Shown: one piece after another, positions 16,501 through 24,627 of the stretch
Numbering within the stretch: the first letter of the stretch is position 1
Layout: each line of letters begins with the position of its first letter
Source: DASZHJ01 sp035604335
GTDB taxonomy: Bacteria > Pseudomonadota > Alphaproteobacteria > ATCC43930 > CGMCC-115725
Direction: 5' to 3'
Assembly: GCA_035604335.1 (NCBI GenBank)
Contig: DATNIT010000180.1
Coordinates: 1 to 32,319, forward strand
Length of the DNA stretch: 32,319 bases
Position numbers and translations under genes: made by a program
Notes under the pieces: model-generated
The model's input: only the letters and a program-made list of their open reading frames with translations
Database searches by the model: none
Told to the model about the DNA's origin: nothing

Positions 16501-16602
16501 GTCCTTCGACGCGCTCGCTTCGCTCACTTGCTCAGGATGAGGGCGATTGGTGATCCGCAAAGAAAAATCCTCATCCTGAGCAAGCAAAGCGCGTCGAAGG
16601 AC
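16501..16602. repeat. Interrupted palindromic intergenic repeat
   Basis: Two arms face each other: 16501-16542 and 16568-16602. The outer 15 bases (GTCCTTCGACGCGCT) and the inner 15 bases (TTGCTCAGGATGAGG) match perfectly between one arm and the reverse complement of the other. The left arm has about eight extra bases in the middle. The loop is about 25 bases and AT-rich (AAAGAAAAAT). CTCAGGATGAGG-type palindromes are widespread between genes in Alphaproteobacteria. It lies between the luciferase-like gene stop and the hydratase start, so it may fold in the transcript and separate expression of the two gene pairs. Confidence 0.8.
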
Positions 16603-16613
16603 CGCACCATACA

Positions 16614-17759
16614 TCATGCCACGCCGCGAAACGCCGGAATCACCTTCTTGGCGAAGCGCTCCATGCTCGCCTTGGTGAGGTCGTGCGGCAAGGTCGCGAA
16701 CTGCAGCATCGGCAGCAGTTTCCCGAAGCCGATCTGCTTCTGGTACTGGGCGAGCCGCTGGCGCACGGTCTCGGCGCTGCCGCAGATGAACATGCCCTTG
16801 TCGAGGAGGCCGTCGATGGTGTGTGCGCCCGCCATCATCGCGCCCTTGGCCTTGAGCACGCCCTTCATCGATTGCAGCGAGAGATAGCCCGGCGGCAGCA
16901 GCATTTCCTGCGGCATGCGCAGGAATTTGTTCATGAAGGCCTCGATGTGCGGCTTCGCCTCCGCATCGGCGCGCGCGTCGGTCTCGCCGACATAGATCGG
17001 CACCGCCCAGCCCACCTGGTCCGCCGTCGCGGTGTAGCCCTGCTTCTCCGCCGCCTCCTTGTACATCGCCATGTACCGCGCGAGCGCCGTCGCCGGACTG
17101 AAGGTCTGGAGATACGTGTACTTGCGCGAGGGGTGCGAGGCCCATTCGATGGTCTCGCGGCTGCCCTGCGAGGGAATCCAGATCGGCGGATGCGGCTGCT
17201 GAAACGTCCGCGGCCAGGTGTTCACGTACTGGAAGTTGTAGTACTTGCCCTCGAAGGGGAACGGGCCGATTTCGGTCCAGGCGCGCACGATGAGATCGTG
17301 CGCCTCGTGGAAGCGGTCATGTGATTCCGCGGGATTGGCGCCCCAGGCGTGATACTCGGCGCCGATACCGCGCACGAAGCCCGCGATCAACCGCCCGCCC
17401 GAGATGTTGTCGATCATGGCGTATTCTTCCGCGACCGTGAGCGGATTGTTGAGCAGCGGCAGCGCGCGGCCGAGTACCGCGATCTTCGCCTGCTTGGTCC
17501 GGCGCGCCAGCGCGCCCGCCATCACGCCGGGGATCGGCATCAATCCGTAGGCGTTCTGATGATGCTCGTTGACGCAGATGCCGTCGAAGCCGAGCTCGTC
17601 CGCGTACTCGAGCTCGTCGAGATAGCGGTTGTAGAGCTTCGCGCCTTTGACGGGGTCGTAGTAGCTGTTCGGCAGCGTGACCCAGGCGGAATCGTATTTC
17701 TGGTCGTAGGTGAGATCGAGGTCCGCGTAGGGCATCAGGTGGATCATGAAGAATTTCAT
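16614..17759 (-). CDS. LLM-class flavin-dependent oxidoreductase (bacterial luciferase-like)
   Basis: The 381-residue product is a TIM-barrel flavoenzyme that uses reduced FMN or F420 for monooxygenation or redox chemistry. Family features include LDELEYADELGFDGICVNEHH (residues 48-68), TKQAKIAVLGRALPL, the region NPLTVAEEYAMIDNISGGRLIAGFVRGIG, and PHPPIWIPSQGS. The NEHH and GGRLIAGFVRG pieces are the usual FMN-site and barrel signatures. A downstream RLAQYQKQIGFGKLLP helix completes the domain. ATG 17759 overlaps the stop of the preceding hydrolase gene as ATGA, so the pair is coupled. Such monooxygenase plus alpha/beta hydrolase pairs often open and then hydrolyse an aromatic or cyclic substrate. 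The real substrate is unknown. Confidence 0.9.
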   Translation of the reverse strand: MKFFMIHLMPYADLDLTYDQKYDSAWVTLPNSYYDPVKGAKLYNRYLDELEYADELGFDGICVNEHHQNAYGLMPIPGVMAGALARRTKQAKIAVLGRALPLLNNPLTVAEEYAMIDNISGGRLIAGFVRGIGAEYHAWGANPAESHDRFHEAHDLIVRAWTEIGPFPFEGKYYNFQYVNTWPRTFQQPHPPIWIPSQGSRETIEWASHPSRKYTYLQTFSPATALARYMAMYKEAAEKQGYTATADQVGWAVPIYVGETDARADAEAKPHIEAFMNKFLRMPQEMLLPPGYLSLQSMKGVLKAKGAMMAGAHTIDGLLDKGMFICGSAETVRQRLAQYQKQIGFGKLLPMLQFATLPHDLTKASMERFAKKVIPAFRGVA

Positions 17760-18541
17760 GGCCGCACCCCCTCGATGAACTGGGTGAGCGTTCGCACGAA
17801 TTTCTCTCCGCACTCGGCGTGGGGCAGATGCCCGCAGCGCTCGAACACCTGGAGCCGCGAGCCCGGGATGAGGTCGCGGAAGGCGGGCCCGTAGGCGGGT
17901 GGGATCAGCCTGTCGCTGTCGCCCCAGCAGATCAGCGTGGGCACGGCGATCCGATGCAGCCACTTTGCGAGGTGCGGGTTATAGAGCCGCGGCTGCCAAC
18001 CGAGCTTCGCCATTGCGAGCGCGTTCTTGAGCCGCTGGTCCTGCTCCTCCTCGGTGACGGGCATCTTGAGGATGACCTCAGCGAAGCCTGGATCGGCGAA
18101 CAAGTTGCGCGTGAGCTGCTCATGGGACCACAGGAAGATGTCGGCTTTCTGCGCGCCCTTGACGCGGATGCCGACCGGCGCGATCAGCGCGAGGCTCGCG
18201 AGGTCGTGGGTCGAGCGCACCGCGAGCTCCGCCGCGATCCAGCCGCCCATGGAGCTGCCGACGAGGTGAACCCGCTCGAGCTCGAGCTGCCTGATGAAAT
18301 CGAGATAGAAGAAAGCGAGGTCGCCGATGGTGTCGAGCCACTCCGGCGTCTCCGAGCGCCCAAAGCCCGGATGCTCCGGCACGATCACGTCGAAGCGCTC
18401 GGCGAGCCTGGCCATGAACGGCAACCAACGCGGCGCCCCGCCCCCGCCGTGCAGGAACAGCAGCGGCGGCCCCTTCCCCGCCCGCTTCACGCTGACGCCG
18501 CAACCAGCGACGCGGAGCATGATTTCTTGGACGCCTGCCAT
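17756..18541 (-). CDS. Alpha/beta-fold hydrolase, meta-cleavage hydrolase-like
   Basis: The product is a 261-residue serine hydrolase with LFLHGGGGAPRW as the oxyanion-hole segment, Ser97 in GSSMGGW, acid Asp210 in WGDSDRLIPP and His238 in CGHLPHAE. The PEHPGFGRS motif and overall layout resemble C-C bond hydrolases of aromatic meta-cleavage pathways and haloalkane dehalogenase relatives. ATG 18541 is preceded by GGAGG seven bases upstream, so it was preferred to the in-frame start at 18562. Its stop overlaps the start of the luciferase-like oxidoreductase gene by ATGA, implying a joint job. The folded repeat at 18656-18799 sits just upstream and separates the pair from the SAF-domain oxidoreductase gene. 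Confidence 0.88.
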   Translation of the reverse strand: MAGVQEIMLRVAGCGVSVKRAGKGPPLLFLHGGGGAPRWLPFMARLAERFDVIVPEHPGFGRSETPEWLDTIGDLAFFYLDFIRQLELERVHLVGSSMGGWIAAELAVRSTHDLASLALIAPVGIRVKGAQKADIFLWSHEQLTRNLFADPGFAEVILKMPVTEEEQDQRLKNALAMAKLGWQPRLYNPHLAKWLHRIAVPTLICWGDSDRLIPPAYGPAFRDLIPGSRLQVFERCGHLPHAECGEKFVRTLTQFIEGVRP

Positions 18542-18655
18542 CGAATTCCTCCGACGTCTCACCTTTTCCGGATAGCGACTATGGCGCGGTCGCGCGTGCC
18601 TGTCGAATTGCCGGAGGTGAGCAAAGGCGAGCGCGGTGGGAGACCGCCCACCCGC

Positions 18656-18799
18656 ACCCTCACCCGTCCGCCGCTTGCGCGGCGGCCACCCTCTCCCGCT
18701 TTCACGGGAGAGGGGCTTTGGCGTTCGGCGCTACGTAACCCCTCGCCCGCGAAGCGGGAGAGGGAGGGACCCGGCGCGAAGCGCTGGGAGGGTGAGGGT
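18656..18799. repeat. Multi-hairpin (cloverleaf-like) intergenic repeat
   Basis: A 10-bp outer stem, ACCCTCACCC 18656-18665 with GGGTGAGGGT 18790-18799, encloses a series of hairpins. These are CCGCCGC/GCGGCGG (18668-18685), the perfect CCCTCTCCCG/CGGGAGAGGG (18689-18714), CCCTCGCCCGC/GCGGGAGAGGG with one mismatch (18740-18764), and a short CGGCGC/GCGCTG hairpin near 18772-18786. Repeats with CCCTCTCCCG hairpins are common between genes in GC-rich Proteobacteria. It begins one base after the stop codon of the minus-strand SAF oxidoreductase gene, so it could end that transcript or stabilise its 3' end. There is no U-tract, so it is not a standard intrinsic terminator. Confidence 0.8.
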
Positions 18800-18800
18800 A

Positions 18801-20168
18801 CTACTCAGCCGCCGACCTGACGCTGCGAGCGCTCGCGAACCGCTGCTCCATCTCGCGCCGAACGCGAACGGGCTCGCTGGTCTCGTCCGCGGCGACATCG
18901 GACCAGCGTACGATCTCTCCGGCCTTGACCGGCTTCGTAAGCGTCACCTTGTGCGCGAGCCCGATCGGAAAGCCGCCCGCGGCGAGGGAGTCCTCCGCGG
19001 GCATCAGCCGGCCCCAGACCATGTATCCGCCCTCGCCGTCCAGCGTCTCGCCGGCTTTGAGATCGCGCTTGGCGGTCGCGACGGCATCGCCGCGGAATCC
19101 GGTGGCGGTGCCGGTGGGCTCGCGCCGGAGCGCCGCCGAGGCCACGGAAATGCCGAGCTCCAGCCCGATCAGGTGATAGGGCCGGAACAGCGCGGCGTAG
19201 CGTCCGCTGGGATCGGTCACCATCCCGTACTCGGCAAAGCAGCGCGCGACGTAGTCGCTGGGCGCCTCGAACACGACGTAGACGCCCCAGCGGAGATCGC
19301 GGAACACGGGCCGCGTATCGCGCTCGAGCGACGAGATCACCTCGACCTGGCCCTTGTGGCCGAGGAGCCCGCCCTCGCTCGCGGGCCTGAGCAGCCGCGG
19401 CAGGTCGTCGACGCCGCAGGGCGGAAACGTCAGCCCGCCCCTCGCGGGCGCGAGGCCGGTCGCGTTCGCCACCGCCGCCATCTCGATAGCGGACTTCGTG
19501 CCATCGAGGAAGGAATTGAACATCTGCGGGTTCATCCCGCCGGCGCGCGCCTGCTCGGGCGTGAGGCCGTAATAGCCCCAGACCGTCTCCGGCGTGGAGG
19601 CGTGATAGATCGGCAGATACTTCGTCCCCTTGCCCGCCGCCACCACCTCGAAGCCGACGGCGCGCGCCCAATCCACGAGCTCCGCGATGAGCGCGGGCTG
19701 GTCGCCATAGGCCATGGAATAGACCACGCCCGCGCGAGCCGCGCGCTCGGCCAGCAGCGGCCCGGCCAGCACGTCCGCCTCGACGTTCACCATCACGATG
19801 TGCTTGCCGCGCTCGATCGCGAGCAACGCGTGCCGGATGCCGGCGGCGGGGACGCCGGTCGCGTCGATCACCACCTCGATCTGCGGTGCGGCGATCAACG
19901 CCGCGGCATCGTCGATGATCGCCGTGCCGCCCTTGGCGAAAGCCTGCTCGAGGCTCCCTGCCGCGATCTGCTCGGCGGGCCAGCCCACCCGCAGGAGCTG
20001 CTCGCGCGCTCGATCGGGCGCGAGATCGGCCACCGCCATCACGTGCAGGCCCCGCGTGCGCAGCGCCTGCGCCAGGAACATCGTGCCGAACTTGCCGGCG
20101 CCGATCAGGCCCACGCGAACGGGATGCCCGGCCTCGGCGCGCTCCAGCAGCAGACGGTGCAGATTCAT
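18801..20168 (-). CDS. NAD(P)-dependent oxidoreductase with C-terminal SAF domain (homoserine dehydrogenase-like)
   Basis: The 455-residue product has an N-terminal Rossmann fold (VGLIGAGKFGTMFLAQAL, then VVIDATGVPAAGI near residue 100), a central catalytic part resembling homoserine dehydrogenase, and a C-terminal SAF-like module (DLKAGETLDGEG, and PVKAGEIVRWSDV at the end). SAF domains also occur in altronate and galactarate dehydratases and antifreeze-type proteins. This family is annotated as homoserine dehydrogenase-like or simply NAD(P)-dependent oxidoreductase, and its substrate is not known to me. ATG 20168 has AGGAGG seven bases upstream, ruling out GTG 20174. It is divergent from a hydroxypyruvate/2-oxo-tetronate isomerase gene, which hints at acid-sugar or branched-sugar metabolism. 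Confidence 0.82.
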   Translation of the reverse strand: MNLHRLLLERAEAGHPVRVGLIGAGKFGTMFLAQALRTRGLHVMAVADLAPDRAREQLLRVGWPAEQIAAGSLEQAFAKGGTAIIDDAAALIAAPQIEVVIDATGVPAAGIRHALLAIERGKHIVMVNVEADVLAGPLLAERAARAGVVYSMAYGDQPALIAELVDWARAVGFEVVAAGKGTKYLPIYHASTPETVWGYYGLTPEQARAGGMNPQMFNSFLDGTKSAIEMAAVANATGLAPARGGLTFPPCGVDDLPRLLRPASEGGLLGHKGQVEVISSLERDTRPVFRDLRWGVYVVFEAPSDYVARCFAEYGMVTDPSGRYAALFRPYHLIGLELGISVASAALRREPTGTATGFRGDAVATAKRDLKAGETLDGEGGYMVWGRLMPAEDSLAAGGFPIGLAHKVTLTKPVKAGEIVRWSDVAADETSEPVRVRREMEQRFASARSVRSAAE

Positions 20169-20192
20169 CGGCACTCCTCCTTGGGAACGCGG

Positions 20193-20220
20193 ATGCTAGC
20201 ACGATCGGCGAAGGCTCCAA
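20193..20220 (-). promoter_or_regulatory. Possible sigma-70-like promoter of the SAF oxidoreductase gene
   Basis: Read on the minus strand, TTGGAG (20220-20215) and TAGCAT (20198-20193) are separated by 16 bases and end about 25 bases before the start codon at 20168. The match to TTGACA/TATAAT is weak (three and four of six). It is the best candidate in the 98-base divergent gap. No operator is evident. Confidence 0.25.
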
Positions 20221-20266
20221 GGCCTCCAGGCTTTTCCCTGACCGCGGCTGCCGCTACGCTCCGCCC

Positions 20267-21046
20267 ATGCCGAAGCTCGCCGCCAACCTCTCGTGGCTCT
20301 TCACGGAAGTGCCGTTCCTGGACCGCTTCGAAGCCGCCGCGCGCGCGGGCTTTCGCGCCGTCGAGTTCCTGCAGCCCTACGAGTTTCCGCCCCAGGAAAT
20401 TGCCGCGCGCCTGAAGCGCCACGGCCTCGAGCACGCGCTGTTCAATCTGCCGCCGGGCGACGCCGCCAAAGGCGAGCGCGGGCTCGCGGCGCTGCCGGGC
20501 CGCGAGGCCGAGTTCATGCGCACGGTCGCGCGCGCCCTCGACTACGCGACGGCGACGGGATGTCCGCGCATCCACGCGCTCGCCGGCAACGCCTCGGGCG
20601 CCGAGGCCGAGGCTGCCTACGTCGCCAATCTCCGGGCCGCCGCCGATGTCCTGGCGCCCCACGGCATCACCGTGACGGTCGAAGCGCTCAATACCCACGA
20701 CGCCCCCGGCTATTTCCTGAGCACGACGGGCGCAGCGCTACGCATGATCGATCGGATCGGCCGCGGCAACGTGAGCCTGCAATTCGATCTCTATCACTGC
20801 CAGATCATGGAGGGCGACCTCGGCCGCCACGTCCGCGATCTCGCGGGGCGGTTCGCGCACGTGCAGATCGCCGGCGTGCCCGAGCGATGCGAGCCCGACG
20901 TGGGCGAGGTGAACTACGCCTATCTCCTGGATCTGCTGGACGAGACCGGCTACGCCGGCTGGGTCGGCTGCGAGTACCGGCCCAAGGCCGGCACCCTCAC
21001 CGGGCTCGGCTGGGCGCGCCGCTGGGGCGTCATCCCGCGGCAGTAG
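20267..21046 (+). CDS. hyi: Hydroxypyruvate isomerase family protein (Hyi/OtnI)
   Basis: This TIM-barrel sugar isomerase of 259 residues interconverts hydroxypyruvate with tartronate semialdehyde, or 2-oxo-tetronate with 3-oxo-tetronate. MPKLAANLSWLFTEVPFLDRF is the typical N-terminus. Metal and catalytic glutamates can be placed at Glu139 (TVEALNTHD) and Glu236 (GCEYRPKAGT), with LQFDLYHCQIMEGDL and HVQIAGVPERCEPDVGEV between them, all diagnostic of the Hyi family. ATG 20267 has no clear Shine-Dalgarno; it may be leaderless or poorly translated. It is divergent from the SAF oxidoreductase gene and converges on the protease gene. Whether it serves glyoxylate metabolism (Hyi) or acid-sugar degradation (OtnI) cannot be settled, as no kinase or aldolase is adjacent. 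Confidence 0.9.
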   Translation: MPKLAANLSWLFTEVPFLDRFEAAARAGFRAVEFLQPYEFPPQEIAARLKRHGLEHALFNLPPGDAAKGERGLAALPGREAEFMRTVARALDYATATGCPRIHALAGNASGAEAEAAYVANLRAAADVLAPHGITVTVEALNTHDAPGYFLSTTGAALRMIDRIGRGNVSLQFDLYHCQIMEGDLGRHVRDLAGRFAHVQIAGVPERCEPDVGEVNYAYLLDLLDETGYAGWVGCEYRPKAGTLTGLGWARRWGVIPRQ

Positions 21047-21071
21047 GGCGCCGCGGCATTCTCCGATCGGC

Positions 21072-22136
21072 TCAGTTCCAGTAGTCGCCCGCGGCTACCG
21101 CGAAGTTCAGGTTCTGCACGCCGACGAACTGCATCGTGGTGATGCCGATCAGGTTTCCGCGCTCGTCGAAGAGGCCGCCGCCGGAGGAACCCGGCGAGAT
21201 CGCCGCCGAGGTCTGCACGAGGTTGCGGCCGGGCTGGTGGCGCAGCCCCGAGAGCAAGCCCTCGCTGAGCGTACGCTCGAGCCCAATGGGCGCGCCGATC
21301 GCGAACACGCGCTCGCCGACCGCGAGATCGCCGAAGGGCCGGATGCCCGTGATCGGCACCAGCGTGATCGAGTCCGCGCTCAGCACGCAACGGTCGGTGG
21401 CGGTATCGGCCGCGACGAGCTTGGCGTCGCTCACCGTGTGATCCTGTACGATCTTGATGAGGTCGCGGCCTTTGACGACGTGGCAGTTGGTCAGGAGCAG
21501 GTGATCGGAGACCGCGACCGCGGAGCCCTGCTTCACGTCCCGCGCCCGCGCGTCGGCGAGCGATGCCGTCGCCGCCACGACGTAGACCGAGCGCTGCAGC
21601 GACTTGAACAGCGCCTCGGGCTCGAGCGCCTGCTTGTGGACATTGTCCGGACGCTTCGGCAGCACTGCCGCCGGGAGGGGGACGTTGCTCGCCGCCGCGG
21701 CCAGCGTAGCGGGCCCGCTCTTCTCGGCGGTGCCTACGTTGCCATGCGTGAACACCTCGGTGTAGTTCGGCACCAGGCCGTTGTCGGGGCTTTCCGAGGC
21801 CACGGGCGACGGTCCCGCGAGCGCCTGGGCGACGCAATCGTTGTAGGCGGCAACGCCGGTGCGGCGGAGATATCGGCAACGGTCCTCGATCGCTTGATTT
21901 TGCGCCGGCGTCAGTCCGGACCGATCGGGCGAGGGATGCGCCTGCAATGCGGTTACTTGCTTGTTGACGCAATCATAATAGGCACCGTCGCCCTTCGGGC
22001 GCGCGCTGGCGCAGGCCGTGTTGATCAGCACGTTCTCCTCGTAGGAGAGCTTGGAGCGGTCGGGACCCGGCGATGCAGCCAAGGCCGAGCCGCAGATCGC
22101 GAGAGATGCGACGAATACCAGGACGGGGCGCGACAT
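21072..22136 (-). CDS. Secreted trypsin-like serine protease with duplicated N-terminal Cys module
   Basis: The 354-residue product starts with a Sec signal peptide (VLVFVASLAICGSALA). Two copies of a roughly 40-residue module follow (25-64 and 70-106). Both open with PDRSxL and carry two cysteines exactly 14 residues apart (Cys42/56, Cys87/101), ending AYxDCV. After a low-complexity linker comes a chymotrypsin-fold domain with an intact triad: His219 in TNCHVV, Asp248 in TDRCVL and Ser318 in SPGSSGGGL. No PDZ domain is present, so it is not a classical DegP/HtrA. It probably cuts proteins in the periplasm or outside the cell. ATG 22136 was chosen for GAGG six bases upstream; ATG 22148 is possible. 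The module may bind wall or a partner. Confidence 0.87.
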   Translation of the reverse strand: MSRPVLVFVASLAICGSALAASPGPDRSKLSYEENVLINTACASARPKGDGAYYDCVNKQVTALQAHPSPDRSGLTPAQNQAIEDRCRYLRRTGVAAYNDCVAQALAGPSPVASESPDNGLVPNYTEVFTHGNVGTAEKSGPATLAAAASNVPLPAAVLPKRPDNVHKQALEPEALFKSLQRSVYVVAATASLADARARDVKQGSAVAVSDHLLLTNCHVVKGRDLIKIVQDHTVSDAKLVAADTATDRCVLSADSITLVPITGIRPFGDLAVGERVFAIGAPIGLERTLSEGLLSGLRHQPGRNLVQTSAAISPGSSGGGLFDERGNLIGITTMQFVGVQNLNFAVAAGDYWN

Positions 22137-22332
22137 GGTGTGCCTCATGAGGCAAAGGGGATTTGAGCACGATCCCAGCTGGCGGTTACTCAAAGGTTAA
22201 ATGCCTCACGGGCGATTCGGCACACGCGCGACCAAGAAAGTCCTCGCGCCGTGGAGCCGGGCGTGATTCCATGATCTTAGGCCCTTGCCGGGGACGCATG
22301 GCGGACGGTCGCTGCGGATAGAAATTGCTAAA

Positions 22333-24555
22333 ATGCAAGGCATGAAGCGCCTGGCGGCCGACTTGTTGCTGCCTCTGGCGATCGCGGCCGTCGCGATCGC
22401 CATCAAGGCACTGGGATTCGCGCCGCTCGAGGCGATCACGCTGGGCAGCATCGATCTGTTTCAGCGCGCGGCGCCGCGTGCGGCGCCCGAGACGCCGGTG
22501 CTCGTCATCGACATCGACGAGGAGAGCCTGCGCAAGCTCGGGCAATGGCCATGGCCGCGCACCGTGCTCGCCGATCTCACCGACAAGCTCACGGACGCCG
22601 GGGCCGCCGCGATCGGCTATGACCTGATCTTTCCCGAAGCCGACCGCACATCGCCCCAGCGGCTGCTGCCGACCTTGTTTCGGGGCGAGATGCCCGCCGA
22701 TGTCACCCGAGTGATGTCGGAGCTGCCGGACAACGATGCCGTCTTCGCCGCCGCCCTGGCGCGCGGCCGCGTCGTGATCGGCAGCGTGCCAGGCAACGAT
22801 GCCGGCACCGACAAGCCCGCGCGCAAAGCCGGCTTCGCCTTCGCCGGCGATAATCCCCTGCGCTTCGTGCCGAGTTACGCCCGCGCGCTGGCCAGCCTGC
22901 CGCAACTGGAGGCGGCCGCGCCCGGGATCGGCAGCCTCGACGAGGAACCCGATTGGGACGGTCTGGTCCGGCGCATGCGGCTCGTCGAGCGCGTCGCAGG
23001 ATCCGCCTACCCGACATTTCCCGCGGAGGTCCTGCGCGTCGCCTTCGGCGCCAAGAGCTATGTCGGCCGTGCGGCCGGCGCCAGCGGCGAGTGGGACCTT
23101 GGCCAGACGACCGGCTTGGTCGCCATCCGGATCGGCCCGCTCACGCTACCCACGGATGCCGCGGGACGGCTCTGGATCGGCTATCGCCCCATCGATCCCG
23201 GGCGCTGGGTCTCGGTGGCGAGCGTGCTCGACGGCACGCTCGACCTGACCCGGTTCAAGGACCGCATCGTCCTGGTGGGATCGAGCGCCGCCGGCCTCAA
23301 CGACCTCCGCGCGACGCCCGTGGGCGCCACGGTGCCGGGCGTGGAGGTGCATGCTCAGGCCATCGACCAGGCGCTGCAGGGCTGGTTCCTGACCCGCCCG
23401 GACTGGACGCTCGGCGCCGAGTTCTCTTTCATCGCGGGCGCGGCCCTGATCCTCGCGGTGGCCCTGCCGCGGCTCGGCGCCGCCGCGGCCGGCGCGTTCG
23501 CGGCGCTCGCGCTGATCGTCGCCTGGAGCGGCGCCTGGTGGCTTTACCGCTCGCCGCATCTGCTGCTCGATCCCGCCTATCCCAGCCTCGTGATCCTGCT
23601 CGTCTACGGCAGCTCCACGATACAGGGCTATCTGCGCTCCGAGCGGGCGCGCCGGCAAATCAAGCAGACCTTCTCGCGCCTGATGGCGCCGGCGCTGGTC
23701 GAGCAGCTCGCGGCGCATCCCGAACGGCTCAAGCTCGGCGGCGAGAATCGCGATATGACCATCCTCTTCTCCGACATCCGGGGCTTCACCGGCATCGCCG
23801 AGGGCTTGGGTCCGCAGGAACTCACCCTCTTCATCAACGAGTTTCTGCAACCCATGAGCGACGTGGTGATGACCCACGACGGCGTCATCGATAAGTACAT
23901 CGGCGACTGCATCATGGCGTTCTGGAACGCGCCGCTCCCCGATCCGCGCCATGCCGCCCACGCCGTTGCCGCCGCGAAGGAGATGCGCCGCACCCTCGCC
24001 GCCCTCAACGGCGAGCGCGAGCGCCGGGCCACGGCGGCCGGGCAAGCGTTCAAGCCGATTCGGATTGGCGTGGGCATCAACACCGGCGAGTGCTGCGTCG
24101 GCAACATGGGCTCGCATCAGCGCATGGAGTACACGGTGCTCGGCGATTCCGTGAACCTGGCCTCGCGCCTGGAGGGCGCCAGCAAGACCTATGGCGTCGA
24201 TCTGATCCTCAGCGAGTCGACCGCGCAGCAAGTGCCGGAGGAGCCGCTCGCCGAGCTCGACCTGATCCGAGTCAAGGGACGAGATCGGGCGGTGCGGATC
24301 TTCACGATTCTCGATGCCGATCCCGCGGGCGCGCGCACCGAGCTCGCCGCCGCGGTCGAGCGCCATCGCCAGATCCGCGCAGCCTACTTGGCGCAGGAGT
24401 GGGACCGGGTACTCGCGCTGATCGATGATGCCCGCGCGCAGGGCCTATTCGGTCTCGGCCCGCTCTATGCGGTCTATCGCGAGCGGATCGCGCAGTTCCG
24501 GGCCGAGGCACCTGAGCCGGGCTGGGACGGCGTCTATCACGCTCACGAGAAATGA
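22333..24555 (+). CDS. CHASE2-domain class III adenylate cyclase, membrane sensor
   Basis: This membrane enzyme would make cAMP in response to a periplasmic signal. A first membrane helix (about residues 8-27) is followed by an extracytoplasmic CHASE2 domain (about 45-340, with VLVIDIDEESLRKLGQWPWPR and, at its end, KDRIVLVGSSAAGL). Then come about three closely spaced helices (355-430) and a class III cyclase domain. Metal-binding Asp481 (LFSDIRGF) and Asp525 (YIGDCIMAF), adenine-selecting Lys521 and Thr601, and transition-state Asn608 and Arg612 (NLASRLE) are all present, so it should be active on ATP rather than GTP. The start is uncertain (ATG 22333 or 22342, both with weak ribosome sites). 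A perfect CRP-type palindrome lies 10 bases after its stop. Confidence 0.92.
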   Translation: MQGMKRLAADLLLPLAIAAVAIAIKALGFAPLEAITLGSIDLFQRAAPRAAPETPVLVIDIDEESLRKLGQWPWPRTVLADLTDKLTDAGAAAIGYDLIFPEADRTSPQRLLPTLFRGEMPADVTRVMSELPDNDAVFAAALARGRVVIGSVPGNDAGTDKPARKAGFAFAGDNPLRFVPSYARALASLPQLEAAAPGIGSLDEEPDWDGLVRRMRLVERVAGSAYPTFPAEVLRVAFGAKSYVGRAAGASGEWDLGQTTGLVAIRIGPLTLPTDAAGRLWIGYRPIDPGRWVSVASVLDGTLDLTRFKDRIVLVGSSAAGLNDLRATPVGATVPGVEVHAQAIDQALQGWFLTRPDWTLGAEFSFIAGAALILAVALPRLGAAAAGAFAALALIVAWSGAWWLYRSPHLLLDPAYPSLVILLVYGSSTIQGYLRSERARRQIKQTFSRLMAPALVEQLAAHPERLKLGGENRDMTILFSDIRGFTGIAEGLGPQELTLFINEFLQPMSDVVMTHDGVIDKYIGDCIMAFWNAPLPDPRHAAHAVAAAKEMRRTLAALNGERERRATAAGQAFKPIRIGVGINTGECCVGNMGSHQRMEYTVLGDSVNLASRLEGASKTYGVDLILSESTAQQVPEEPLAELDLIRVKGRDRAVRIFTILDADPAGARTELAAAVERHRQIRAAYLAQEWDRVLALIDDARAQGLFGLGPLYAVYRERIAQFRAEAPEPGWDGVYHAHEK

Positions 24556-24564
24556 GATGGGGTT

Positions 24565-24580
24565 TGTGACGGCCGTCACA
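24565..24580. promoter_or_regulatory. Perfect CRP-type palindrome (TGTGA-N6-TCACA)
   Basis: TGTGACGGCCGTCACA is a perfect 16-bp palindrome that matches the consensus core recognised by cAMP receptor protein (TGTGA, six bases, TCACA). It lies between the adenylate cyclase stop (24555) and the TTG start of the TPR-barrel gene (24688), about 115 bases before that start. A CRP/FNR-family activator here could respond to cAMP made by the neighbouring cyclase. No such regulator is encoded in the window. The match to consensus is seen; the binding protein is inferred. Confidence 0.6.
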
Positions 24581-24627
24581 CGCCCAAGGAGGCGCACCCC
24601 CTACATAGGGCCTGCCACAGTTTTGAT

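Noticed and set aside
18805..20220. 471-codon minus-strand frame in another phase over the SAF oxidoreductase
   Set aside because: The other phase has the Rossmann motif, a good ribosome site and normal composition; this one is arginine-rich noise.
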